From NCBI RefSeq assembly GCF_017368475.1, contig NZ_JAFNJE010000006.1:124001-188000 (forward strand): a stretch of 64,000 nucleotides of DNA, given 5' to 3'. The notes below the pieces were generated by a model that did no database searches, was not told where the DNA came from, and worked only from the letters and a program-made list of their open reading frames with translations. Origin of the DNA: Alteromonas sp. 5E99-2 (GTDB taxonomy: Bacteria; Pseudomonadota; Gammaproteobacteria; Enterobacterales; Alteromonadaceae). Made by a program: the position numbers and the translations under genes. This document shows positions 9,011 to 17,538 of this stretch, one piece after another (the first letter of the stretch is position 1; each line of letters opens with the position of its first letter).

Positions 9011-10318
9011 TTATGTGTTTGGCGTTAACATCTCCTGACCTGCAACATAGGTTTGCTCAACAGCTCTATCATCACCTAAAATACTCAGCGCAAACAACAC
9101 ATCACTCACTTGCTTTGCGTTTTCATTTCGCAATGCTGATAATTCGTCATAACACGGATTTAGCACAACAAAGTCTGCATAGGTTCCAGGGTTTAAATTA
9201 CCTATTTCGTGTTCCATACCATGAGCAGCGGCTGCGCCTTGAGTCATCATGTATAACCCGGAAAGCGCATCAACAGGATTTTGTTGTAACTGGCACACTT
9301 TATACGCCTCACCATAAGTTCGCAGCATATTAAAACTGGTACCTGCCCCTACATCACTGGCTAGCACAGTGGGAATATCGTATTGATTTGCAGACGCCAA
9401 ATCGAATAAACCACTGCCTAAAAATAAATTAGAGCTAGGGCAAAAAGCGATACTGGCACCCTTTTCACTTAAGGTTTGCCACGACGACTCGGGCAAGTGA
9501 ATGCAATGTCCAAATACAGCACGTTCTCTTACTAACCCATAATGATCGTAGACATCTAAATAGGAAGCTCGCTCGGGAAAACGGGCTGCAACAATTTCAA
9601 TTTCTGTTTTGTTTTCTGACAAATGCGTTTGTATAAACACATCTTTATATTGGCTGGCTAATTCACCTAAAGCACCTAATTGAGCGCCAGTACTTGTCGG
9701 CACAAATCGAGGTGTGATTGCATATTTACAACGGCCGTTATTGTGCCAACGGTTAATCAGCATTTCAGACTCTTTTACCGCTAAATCCGCAGTATCACGC
9801 AGGTTCTCAGGGCATTCGGCAGCAAAATCCATACAGGTTTTCCCCGTAATCAACGCCATATTTTTACTTTGTGCCGTTGAAAACAAGGCATCAACTGAAT
9901 GCGCATGAACAGTGGCATAAGCCAAGGCCGTTGTTGTACCATTTTTTAATAACTGGTTTAAGAACACATCGGCTATCTGATTACAGTATGCTGGCTCGGC
10001 AAACTTCATTTCTGTTGGAAACGTATAATTTTCCAACCACGCCATTAATTGTTCGCCGTAGCCGGCAATCATTTCTGTTTGTGGAAAATGCACATGGCTG
10101 TCGATTAAACCAGGAATAATCAACTTTCCGCGGTAATCATGTACTCTTGCTTGAGGGTAACTATCCTTGATAACACTATAAGTATCGAGGGCCAGAATTT
10201 TAGTACCTTCCACCAGCAAACCACCGTCTTCATAATAACAATGTTCTTTGCTTGGTTCTCTTGTTGTAGATGGAAAATGAACAATGCTAGCGCGGTAAAT
10301 ATGCATGTCTGAATTCAA
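9011..10318 (-). CDS. guaD: Guanine deaminase
   Basis: This amidohydrolase-superfamily enzyme converts guanine to xanthine and ammonia. Metal ligands are visible as H75 and H77 in PGLIDSHVHFPQ, a His in QTHLSEN (about 231), FGHCIHL (about 268) and the Asp in LASDVGAGT (about 318). The PQTEMIAGYGEQLMAWLENYTFP block is typical of bacterial GuaD. At 435 residues it has the usual length. It is the last gene of the minus-strand purine operon, 3 bp after HIU hydrolase, and feeds xanthine to the xanthine dehydrogenase encoded by the same operon. Confidence 0.93.
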   Translation of the reverse strand: MNSDMHIYRASIVHFPSTTREPSKEHCYYEDGGLLVEGTKILALDTYSVIKDSYPQARVHDYRGKLIIPGLIDSHVHFPQTEMIAGYGEQLMAWLENYTFPTEMKFAEPAYCNQIADVFLNQLLKNGTTTALAYATVHAHSVDALFSTAQSKNMALITGKTCMDFAAECPENLRDTADLAVKESEMLINRWHNNGRCKYAITPRFVPTSTGAQLGALGELASQYKDVFIQTHLSENKTEIEIVAARFPERASYLDVYDHYGLVRERAVFGHCIHLPESSWQTLSEKGASIAFCPSSNLFLGSGLFDLASANQYDIPTVLASDVGAGTSFNMLRTYGEAYKVCQLQQNPVDALSGLYMMTQGAAAAHGMEHEIGNLNPGTYADFVVLNPCYDELSALRNENAKQVSDVLFALSILGDDRAVEQTYVAGQEMLTPNT

Positions 10319-10321
10319 CGT

Positions 10322-10645
10322 TTAACTACCTCGATACGTACTAAAACCATAGGGAGTAACCAAAAGCGGTACGTGATAGTGGGCGTCGTCGCCGGTGATC
10401 TCGAATGCAATGTCGACATAAGGATAAAAGCTAGCGCCGTGGTGCGCTAACAAATACTCTTTGCACGCAAAACGCAGTGAATATATGCCTTCAGAAAACT
10501 GAATGTCGCCCCACTCGTTGCATCGTCCATCGTCATTAGTAACAGCGGTTACACTTTCTCCATTAGGTGTTGTTAACGTCAAAACCATATTATGGGCTGG
10601 TTTGCCCAGTGTAGTATCAAGTACATGGCTAGAAAGTGTATTCAT
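10322..10645 (-). CDS. uraH: 5-hydroxyisourate hydrolase (transthyretin-like)
   Basis: This small enzyme hydrolyses 5-hydroxyisourate, the product of urate oxidation, to OHCU. The N-terminal LSSHVLDTTLGKPAHNM and the C-terminal YRGS tetrapeptide are the two signatures of the family, with active-site residues in both. The frame begins at a TTG at 10651, but the ATG at 10645 is better placed behind AAGGAA and gives the normal N terminus (MNTLSSHVLD), for 107 residues. There is no signal peptide, so it acts in the cytoplasm next to OHCU decarboxylase (uraD). Confidence 0.95.
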   Translation of the reverse strand: MNTLSSHVLDTTLGKPAHNMVLTLTTPNGESVTAVTNDDGRCNEWGDIQFSEGIYSLRFACKEYLLAHHGASFYPYVDIAFEITGDDAHYHVPLLVTPYGFSTYRGS

Positions 10646-10683
10646 TCCCAAGTTCCTTTAAAAGTGTTTAGCACAAATGCTGA

Positions 10684-11190
10684 TTAGCTAGCGAAGGCTT
10701 TCGCTATGCGTAATTTGGTTATTTTCAATTGTTCCGCTGCTGCAGTGGCAAACTCTTGCTCTGTGATGTTGTTCACTCGCAATTGAATTTGATGCAACAT
10801 TTGCGCAGCCGTTAGCCCCGACGCACAAATAATAAAAATGAAGCCATGTTTTTCTAGATAAGCGTGATTCAAGTTTTTTAGTTGCTCGAACACTTCATCA
10901 CTCGCGCTATCCATGCCACCTTGCTCGTTTTTAGCAAGGCTTTCCGTGTTCGCATATTTGGCTTTTAGCGATGTAATATCCCCAATCATAGGGTGTCCAG
11001 CAAAGGCTTCCATCACATCATAGTGTTCCATTTTGGCCCAGTGCAGCTCGCTTTTTTCAATCACATCATGTTCAGATAAAAAAGGACGGCTTGAAGCCAT
11101 TAGTTCGCACCAACGGCTTGCCGTACATGTGAGAGCAAACCATTCAATTGCTGCTGTTGCAGAGAGTTCATTTAATTGTTTTACACACAT
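10684..11190 (-). CDS. uraD: OHCU decarboxylase
   Basis: The 168-residue enzyme decarboxylates 2-oxo-4-hydroxy-4-carboxy-5-ureidoimidazoline to S-allantoin, completing the urate oxidation branch. The catalytic His motif (AGHPMIGD) and the EQGGMD motif are present. The region that often reads CGS-x-RW is TCTASRWCELM here, a mild variation. It overlaps xdhC by 10 bp and lies upstream of uraH, so the two post-uricase enzymes are co-transcribed although no urate oxidase is encoded nearby. Confidence 0.93.
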   Translation of the reverse strand: MCVKQLNELSATAAIEWFALTCTASRWCELMASSRPFLSEHDVIEKSELHWAKMEHYDVMEAFAGHPMIGDITSLKAKYANTESLAKNEQGGMDSASDEVFEQLKNLNHAYLEKHGFIFIICASGLTAAQMLHQIQLRVNNITEQEFATAAAEQLKITKLRIAKAFAS

Positions 11191-12044
11191 TGAGTGGTTT
11201 GCTCCCCCACCGTTTCTGTCGTTAACGGCTTAGTGTTTGGTTGAGTGCTGTTTGGCTGAATACCGTTCAATAAATTTATAATTTGAGCACTAATGGAAAC
11301 CGCCACTTCCACGGGGCGTTTTCCTTGTACAGATAAGGCCCCTATCGGACTTACCAGCGAATCTATCTGGGATTGTTCAAACCCTCTATTTTGCAGGCGT
11401 AGGCGGAACCGTTCTGCTTTTGTATCAGACCCAATCATGCCTAAAAAGCCTAGCTGATTATGTTTTAACCCCTGCTCTACAAGCTCGTAATCTAGCTGAT
11501 GGTTATGGGTTAAGATAATGGTCCATGCATTGGTGGGCAAATGCTCCATCTCGCTCACAGCATCATCGTTAAATAAACACGTCACGTTGCTAGGTAATGC
11601 CGACGTATCAAAGGTTGGTGGACGGTTATCAACCCAACGTATTTGCAGTGGTAGCTGAGCCAAAATAGGGACCAATGACTGAGCTACATGGCCACCACCA
11701 AACACAGCCAATGTTTGCCCATGGTGAACATGGGTTTCGAATAACACTTTCACTGCACCACCACAGCATTGCCCCAGTTTTGCAGCCAACGGAAATGATT
11801 CAACTGATTGAGATTGTTTACCGACGATCAGTAACTGGCGAGCTTTTTCTATAGACACATATTCTAAATGGCCCCCCCCAATGGTGTCGAATTGCCCATC
11901 AGCGGTTACCACCATTTTAGCACCAGCGTCTCTAGGCGTTGAACCCGCAGCGCTTAAAACGGTAATGAGTACATATCCTTGCCCTTGCTGTTGGCACTGA
12001 TACACAGCTTCGTGCCAACGTTGAGCTTTCAAGAAAGGATTCAT
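11181..12044 (-). CDS. xdhC: Xanthine dehydrogenase accessory protein XdhC
   Basis: XdhC binds the molybdenum cofactor, helps its sulfuration and inserts it into XdhB. The N-terminal domain shows AGSTPRDAGAKMVV and the DTIGGGHLEY motif. The C-terminal Rossmann domain shows LAVFGGGHVAQSL and VRWVDNR-like sequence, then GFLGMIGSDTKAERFRLRL. The 287-residue length is typical. It overlaps xdhB by 4 bp and uraD by 10 bp. Confidence 0.94.
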   Translation of the reverse strand: MNPFLKAQRWHEAVYQCQQQGQGYVLITVLSAAGSTPRDAGAKMVVTADGQFDTIGGGHLEYVSIEKARQLLIVGKQSQSVESFPLAAKLGQCCGGAVKVLFETHVHHGQTLAVFGGGHVAQSLVPILAQLPLQIRWVDNRPPTFDTSALPSNVTCLFNDDAVSEMEHLPTNAWTIILTHNHQLDYELVEQGLKHNQLGFLGMIGSDTKAERFRLRLQNRGFEQSQIDSLVSPIGALSVQGKRPVEVAVSISAQIINLLNGIQPNSTQPNTKPLTTETVGEQTTQCV

Positions 12045-14383
12045 TGCTGTTGCCCTTTCATTTGTTGTATTGCGTTAAACACACGCTCAGGTGTTGCCGG
12101 CGTGTCTAATTTTGGATCAATACCATAGTCAGCAATACTGGAAATAGCGTCTTTAATGGCACACCACACTGACATGGCTAACATAAAGGGTGGCTCACCC
12201 ACCGCTTTTGAATGATAAATGGTGTCTTCTTCGTTAGCGCGATCGTACAAATCCACGTTAAAAATACGAGGCGTATCGCCAATAGCGGGAATTTTATAGG
12301 TTGCTAAATTGTTGCTCATTAGCTTGCCTGAATCGTCCCATTTTAACTCTTCAGTAGTTAACCAGCCCATACCTTGTATAAAGCCACCCTCTATTTGACC
12401 AATATCAATAGCCGGATTTAAGCTTGCTCCAACATCATGTAATATATCCACACGATCAACTTTGTGCTCTCCGGTCAAGGTATCAACACTGACTTCTGAC
12501 ACAGATGCACCATAAGCAAAATAGAAGAACGGCCGGCCTTTACCCGTTTCACGGTTATAGTGAATTTTAGGTGTTTTATAAAAGCCACTGGCCGATAGCG
12601 ATACCCTTCCAAAATAGGCTTGTTGAACAAGCTCAACAAAAGGCATCTTATTATCATCAAGTACAATATGGCCTTGCTCGAACGTCACATTTTCAATAAC
12701 GTCAGCGGCTTGTTTCAATACTTCTAATACATAAAACTCGGCCAAGCGCTGTTTCACAATTAAGCAGGCATTTTGCGCCGCTTTACCGTTTAAGTCACTG
12801 CCACTTGATGCCGCGGTTGGCGATGTGTTGGGCACTTTATCTGTGCGGGTTGATGTTACCTCAATAACATCCATATCAACGCCGAATTCATGCGCCACCA
12901 CTTGTGCGATTTTAGTATGAAGCCCTTGCCCCATTTCTGTACCACCGTGGTTTATCTGAATACTGCCATCTGTGTATATGTGCAACAGCGCCCCAGCTTG
13001 ATTCAAATGTTTAGCGGTAAACGAAATACCAAATTTAATCGGAGTAAGAGCCAACCCTTTTTTAATAACCGGACTGGTTTTATTAAATTCTGCAATAGCT
13101 TTTCGGCGTTGCCAGTAATCACTTGATTGTTCTAACTGTGCAATTAAATCAGCGACTAGGTGATGCTCAATGTCCATACCATAAGGCGTAACACTGCCAT
13201 TTTCATTACTGTACAAGTTGCGTTTTCTAACGGTAAGTGGGTCGAGTCCCGTGGTTCTGGCTATTTTATCCATAACGGCTTCAGCCATTATCATGCCTTG
13301 AGGGCCGCCAAACCCGCGATACGCAGTATGGGAAACTTGATTCGTTTTTAGACGATGGCCCGCTATGTCGCAATTGTTTAGAAAGTAACAATTGTCCGCA
13401 TGAAACATAGCTCTATCTACAATGGCATCAGACAAATCCGGTGAATGCCCGCAGTTTCCATTGATAGAGTGGCTAACACCCGCAATCACACCTTCAGCTG
13501 AAAAGCCCATGGTATAGCTATTTTCAAAAGGGTGGCGCTTACCCGTTACAATCATATCTTGCTGTCGAGGTAAGCGTACTTTTACCGCACATTGGTTGCG
13601 TGAGGCTAACAAGGCGGCAATACAGGCCCATTGTGCAGCTTGGGTTTCTTTACCACCAAATCCACCGCCCATACGGCGCATATCAACAACCACTTTGTTT
13701 AAACTTGTATCTAACACTTCAGCCACCAGCTTTTGCACTTCGCTAGGGTGTTGGCTTGAGGTATACACAAACATTCGGTCTTCTTCTTCAGGAATAGCCA
13801 TAGACACTTGACCTTCCAAATACAAATGCTCCTGACCACACACAGACACACTGTCGCTCACTACAAATTCTGCTCGTGCTAGTGCCTCATCCACATTCCC
13901 CATCGACATATAATGTGGTGGACGCACTGTAGAGTGTTTGTCTTTCGCTTCGGCTACCGTGAGTACTGGTGTCGCTTCATCAACCTCTATAAGAGCTTTT
14001 AACGCGGCTTTTCTAGCGTTCGTTACACTGTCTGCAAGCACTGCAAATACTGCCTGACCATGAAATTTAATTTCATGGTGTGCCAATACAGGGTCGCCAT
14101 CGAATACTGGCGCAATATCAATATGCCCTGGCACATCTTCAGCAAGGATAACGTCAATAACCCCTTCACTTTCTTTTACTTTAGTTAAATCTATATGAGT
14201 AATTTTTCCCGCTGCACATTGGCTAATACCAATCGCACCATGCATCAGGTTAGCAGGCTCTGGAATATCATCCACATATCGCGCACCGCCCCCAACTTGT
14301 CGAATGGCGCTTTCGTGCTTTTTACTTTTTTTATCAGCTTGATAGGAAGCCGTGTTTGCTGGGATATCAATTAATTTACGCAT
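12041..14383 (-). CDS. xdhB: Xanthine dehydrogenase, molybdopterin-binding subunit
   Basis: This 780-residue large subunit carries the molybdenum cofactor and oxidises hypoxanthine to xanthine and urate. Visible features are RYVDDIPEPANLMHGAIG, the GGGFGGKE glycine motif, YRGFGGPQGM, GTEMGQGLHTK (cofactor contact), and KAVGEPPFMLAMS, which contains the catalytic Glu. The start has a strong GGAAGGAG ribosome site and overlaps the end of xdhA by 8 bp. It works as a heteromer with XdhA. Confidence 0.96.
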   Translation of the reverse strand: MRKLIDIPANTASYQADKKSKKHESAIRQVGGGARYVDDIPEPANLMHGAIGISQCAAGKITHIDLTKVKESEGVIDVILAEDVPGHIDIAPVFDGDPVLAHHEIKFHGQAVFAVLADSVTNARKAALKALIEVDEATPVLTVAEAKDKHSTVRPPHYMSMGNVDEALARAEFVVSDSVSVCGQEHLYLEGQVSMAIPEEEDRMFVYTSSQHPSEVQKLVAEVLDTSLNKVVVDMRRMGGGFGGKETQAAQWACIAALLASRNQCAVKVRLPRQQDMIVTGKRHPFENSYTMGFSAEGVIAGVSHSINGNCGHSPDLSDAIVDRAMFHADNCYFLNNCDIAGHRLKTNQVSHTAYRGFGGPQGMIMAEAVMDKIARTTGLDPLTVRKRNLYSNENGSVTPYGMDIEHHLVADLIAQLEQSSDYWQRRKAIAEFNKTSPVIKKGLALTPIKFGISFTAKHLNQAGALLHIYTDGSIQINHGGTEMGQGLHTKIAQVVAHEFGVDMDVIEVTSTRTDKVPNTSPTAASSGSDLNGKAAQNACLIVKQRLAEFYVLEVLKQAADVIENVTFEQGHIVLDDNKMPFVELVQQAYFGRVSLSASGFYKTPKIHYNRETGKGRPFFYFAYGASVSEVSVDTLTGEHKVDRVDILHDVGASLNPAIDIGQIEGGFIQGMGWLTTEELKWDDSGKLMSNNLATYKIPAIGDTPRIFNVDLYDRANEEDTIYHSKAVGEPPFMLAMSVWCAIKDAISSIADYGIDPKLDTPATPERVFNAIQQMKGQQQ

Positions 14384-15839
14384 GGGCTGCTCCTTCCAAC
14401 ACAGAATCCACGCGCACAGGGATCATCGACTCTTGAGTATGAGTTTCTAACCAGAATCGATGCCATAAATTACCTAGCATATTTTTGCGGTATTCTGCAC
14501 TGGCTCTCACATCGTCGATAGGTGTAAATACATCAATTAGCGCCTGTTGTCCTAGTGCCATAGTGTCAGCATCGGCCCAATTTCTACCCACCAAATCGCG
14601 AAGCTGATCACAGCGTGTTGGCGTAGCCGCAACCCCACCAAAACCTGAATGAATAGCAGTGACCTTGTTATTTTCAGTGGTCAGAGAAAATACCGCACAC
14701 ACTGCCGAGATATCGTCTTCATTACGCTTAGATATTTTATACGCGCGAATTTGCGTGTTCGCACTGGATAAAGGAATAACGATACTGTGTACCCATTCCC
14801 CTTGCTCAAGCACAGTTTGTTTGTAGCCTGTGAAAAAATCACTTAACGGCACGGTTCGCTGATTGTCGCCTTTGTCCAAAATCACCTTTGCTTGTAACGC
14901 AATAAGTACTGGGGGCATGTCGCCAATTGGCGAAGCGTTAGCAATATTGCCACCTAAGGTTGCTTGATTTCGAATAGGCAAAGACGCAAAGCGCTCTACA
15001 ATTTCAGATAAGCTTGGGAAATACTGTAAAAAGATAGCTGAAATATCATTAATCGGACACGCGGCACCAATACTCAATTCGTGTTCGTTAACAGAGACTT
15101 TTTTCATTTCAGTCATGGCCGCTACGCTAATTAAGGTATTGATAGAAGATAACTGCTGAGTGACTTCTAGCGCCAAGTCTGTGCTACCTGCAACTAATCG
15201 GCTATCAGGGTGTTGACTGAGAGCTTCAGCCATTTCTTTTGACGTGGTCGGCATCAGTATGCCTTGCGTACCCGCATCAGTTTGACCAGCAAGCTTTGAG
15301 AGTTGCTCAACAGTGTGCTTTTCGTTGGTAATGAACTGATCTTTGGCTTCTTGATTACAGCTGTCTAAAGCGGCATCAATAATAGGACGATATCCCGTGC
15401 AACGACAAAGGTTACCCGACAATGAATGTACTACGTCATCCCGAGAAACAGAATCAGCTGAGTGATACAGCGCAAACGTGGACATCACAAAACCAGGGGT
15501 ACAAAAACCGCATTGCGACCCATGGTGGTCAATCATGGCTTGCTGTACTGGGTGAAGTTGGTTTTTCCCAGAGGCTAAATGCTCAATGGTAATAAGTTGC
15601 TTACCGTGAAGCGCAGACAAAAACGTCACGCAACTGTTAATTGCACGATAATGAAGCCCACTTGCTTCAAGGCCACTAAGTTCAGCAAGAACGACGGTAC
15701 AAGCTCCGCAATCTCCCGACGCACACCCTTCTTTTGTGCCTGTCATTTTAAGACGTTCACGCAAATAATTAAGCACGGTAAGGTCCGCAGGTGCGTCTTT
15801 TATCGTAACAAGCTTTTCATTCAGTAAAAAACGTATCAT
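14376..15839 (-). CDS. xdhA: Xanthine dehydrogenase, FeS/FAD subunit
   Basis: The small subunit carries two [2Fe-2S] clusters and FAD and passes electrons to NAD. Counting from the preferred ATG at 15839, cluster cysteines are C39, C44, C47 and C70 and then C110, C113, C145 and C147 (CGFC and LCRC). The FAD domain begins near residue 200 with RLVAGSTDLALEV. The frame extends to 15854, but the ATG at 15839 has TTGGAG upstream. It is the first gene of the xdhABC-uraD-uraH-guaD operon, with a RutR-box-like site about 60 bp upstream. Confidence 0.95.
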   Translation of the reverse strand: MIRFLLNEKLVTIKDAPADLTVLNYLRERLKMTGTKEGCASGDCGACTVVLAELSGLEASGLHYRAINSCVTFLSALHGKQLITIEHLASGKNQLHPVQQAMIDHHGSQCGFCTPGFVMSTFALYHSADSVSRDDVVHSLSGNLCRCTGYRPIIDAALDSCNQEAKDQFITNEKHTVEQLSKLAGQTDAGTQGILMPTTSKEMAEALSQHPDSRLVAGSTDLALEVTQQLSSINTLISVAAMTEMKKVSVNEHELSIGAACPINDISAIFLQYFPSLSEIVERFASLPIRNQATLGGNIANASPIGDMPPVLIALQAKVILDKGDNQRTVPLSDFFTGYKQTVLEQGEWVHSIVIPLSSANTQIRAYKISKRNEDDISAVCAVFSLTTENNKVTAIHSGFGGVAATPTRCDQLRDLVGRNWADADTMALGQQALIDVFTPIDDVRASAEYRKNMLGNLWHRFWLETHTQESMIPVRVDSVLEGAAHA

Positions 15840-15856
15840 TATGGCTCCAAGCAAAC

Positions 15857-15870
15857 TATCTAGGTAGATA
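15857..15870. promoter_or_regulatory. Short palindrome between xdhA and the regulator
   Basis: TATCTAGGTAGATA is an inverted repeat (TATCTA, two-base centre, TAGATA) that sits just before xdhA, about 30 bp from the RutR-box-like site. It could be a second operator, or chance. Confidence 0.35.
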
Positions 15871-15897
15871 ACTGTTTCTACCGTGCAAATAAAAAAG

Positions 15898-15913
15898 TAG
15901 ACCGATTGGTCAG
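15898..15913. promoter_or_regulatory. RutR-box-like operator in the xdhA/regulator intergenic region
   Basis: TAGACCGATTGGTCAG matches 11 of the 14 specified positions of the known E. coli RutR box TTGACCAnnTGGTCAA. It lies between the divergent xdhA operon and the TetR/RutR-like regulator gene, 47 bp before the regulator. Autoregulation plus control of xdhA is the natural reading. Confidence 0.6.
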
Positions 15914-15959
15914 ATTTGTATAGTTTATTGATTAATGAATTAATTTCAACACTATTAAT

Positions 15960-16589
15960 ATGCCAGTTAACGTATCAAGCAAAATTTCAGAGAAAAATCG
16001 CTCAATTATCATTGCAGCCGCGGAGCGTTTATTCGCTTCAAACGGGTTCAAAGGCACCTCTATAAAAGAAATAGCAGATAGTGCAGGCTTACCCAAAACT
16101 AACGTTTTGTATTATTTCAAAACGAAGCAAGGCTTATACCATGCAGTACTTAATCAGATATTAGATGTGTGGAACTCTCGCTTTGATCAAGCAAAAGAAG
16201 AAGATGATCCTGCCCTCACGCTGGCAGAATATATTTATGAAAAAATGCAAAACTCGCTACACAACCCTTGTGCGTCAAAAGTTTTTGCCATTGAAATCAT
16301 AAATGGCGGACATAATTTAAGTGACTCGTTTTTAGCCGAGCATAAAAAGTGGATGGAAGGAAGAGTCACTATTCTTCAAAGCTGGATAGACCAAGGGAAA
16401 ATGAACGCCGTCAATCCTGAATATTTGCTCTATCACATATGGGCTTGTACCCAGCACTATGCCGATTTTTCATCTCAAATTACTAATTTGAAAGGCAAGC
16501 CCATGAAAAAAGGTGATTTTTCGCAAGCTACCGATGAGCTAATCAATCTTATATTAACAGGCTGTGGCCTTTCTTTACCCAAGGAATAA
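15960..16589 (+). CDS. TetR family regulator, RutR-like
   Basis: The 209-residue protein has a TetR helix-turn-helix (about 15-60: AAERLFASNGFKGTSIKEIADSAGLPKTNVLYYFKTKQGLY). Its C-terminal ligand domain resembles that of RutR, with VFAIEIINGG and WIDQGKMNAVNPEYLLYHIWACTQHYADF. E. coli RutR binds uracil/thymine and controls pyrimidine and purine genes. Here the gene lies in a purine cluster and is translationally adjacent to allantoinase, so a purine or purine-derived ligand is likely, though this is inference. Sites matching the RutR box occur at 15898, 18925 and 59224. Confidence 0.85.
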   Translation: MPVNVSSKISEKNRSIIIAAAERLFASNGFKGTSIKEIADSAGLPKTNVLYYFKTKQGLYHAVLNQILDVWNSRFDQAKEEDDPALTLAEYIYEKMQNSLHNPCASKVFAIEIINGGHNLSDSFLAEHKKWMEGRVTILQSWIDQGKMNAVNPEYLLYHIWACTQHYADFSSQITNLKGKPMKKGDFSQATDELINLILTGCGLSLPKE

Positions 16590-16594
16590 TGACA

Positions 16595-17485
16595 ATGCAT
16601 TACCCTCGTGATCTTGTTGGTTATGGTGCTAACCCGCCTCATGCTCGTTGGCCCAACAAAGCCAAAATTGCAGTTCAATTTGTGCTTAATTACGAAGAAG
16701 GTGGAGAAAACTGTGTGCTCCATGGTGATCAGCAATCAGAAGTATTTTTATCTGAAATTGTGGGCGCACAAGCGTTTAACGACCGCCACCTCAGTATGGA
16801 GTCTATGTATGAATATGGAAGTCGAGCTGGATTTTGGCGACTCCACAGGCTGTTCAACCAATACAAGCTTCCATTAACCGTATTTGGTGTTGGTATGGCC
16901 ATGGAGAGAAACCCCGATGCGGTGGCGGCTATGCTCGAATCAAACTGGGAAATTGCAAGCCACGCACACCGCTGGATCCACTTTCAAGATATGTCAGAAC
17001 AAGAAGAGCGTGAGCACATAGACAAGGCCATTGAAGTTCACAAAGCCGTGACGGGTAAAGCGCCATCTGGCTGGTATACAGGGCGAACCAGTCCAAATAC
17101 ACTTAAACTTGTTGCTGAACGGGACGACATTCTATATTGCGCCGATTCTTATGCTGATGATTTACCTTATTACGATAATCACTACAGCAAACCATTATTG
17201 ATTGTTCCCTATACTTTGGATACCAACGATATGCGTTTTGCCACACCACAAGGTTTTAACAGTGGTGAGCAGTTTTATCAGTACCTAAAAGATGCATTTG
17301 ATGTGCTATACGAAGAAGGTGAAACGGCTCCTAAAATGCTTTCAATTGGATTACATTGCCGTTTAATAGGACGCCCGGCAAGACTAATGGCATTAAAACG
17401 CTTTATTGAGTATGTCATTTCAAAAGAACAAGTGTGGGTGTGTACTCGCGAAGATATTGCTAAACACTGGCAAGCACACTTTTAG
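16595..17485 (+). CDS. puuE: Allantoinase PuuE (polysaccharide-deacetylase fold)
   Basis: This metal-independent-type allantoinase hydrolyses allantoin to allantoate. The start MHYPRDLVGYGANPPHARWP, then IAVQFVLNYEEGGE, ESMYEYGSRAGFWRLHRLF, and ASHAHRWIHFQDMSEQEEREHI and WYTGRTSPNTLKLV are characteristic of PuuE. An ATG at 16589 overlaps the regulator stop, but the ATG at 16595 is 9 bp after AAGGA and is preferred. The gene is co-transcribed with the RutR-like regulator, tying regulator and pathway together. Confidence 0.94.
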   Translation: MHYPRDLVGYGANPPHARWPNKAKIAVQFVLNYEEGGENCVLHGDQQSEVFLSEIVGAQAFNDRHLSMESMYEYGSRAGFWRLHRLFNQYKLPLTVFGVGMAMERNPDAVAAMLESNWEIASHAHRWIHFQDMSEQEEREHIDKAIEVHKAVTGKAPSGWYTGRTSPNTLKLVAERDDILYCADSYADDLPYYDNHYSKPLLIVPYTLDTNDMRFATPQGFNSGEQFYQYLKDAFDVLYEEGETAPKMLSIGLHCRLIGRPARLMALKRFIEYVISKEQVWVCTREDIAKHWQAHF

Positions 17486-17512
17486 CCGTTAAACGAGGGC
17501 CCGGTTTGTAGG

Positions 17513-17538
17513 GATACTGGTTTATATAAACCAGTATC
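17513..17538. terminator. 26-bp perfect palindrome between convergent puuE and permease genes
   Basis: GATACTGG and its complement flank a TTTATATAAA centre, making a perfect 26-bp palindrome that covers the last codons of the permease gene. It lies between convergent genes and could stop both transcripts, although T runs are weak. Confidence 0.5.
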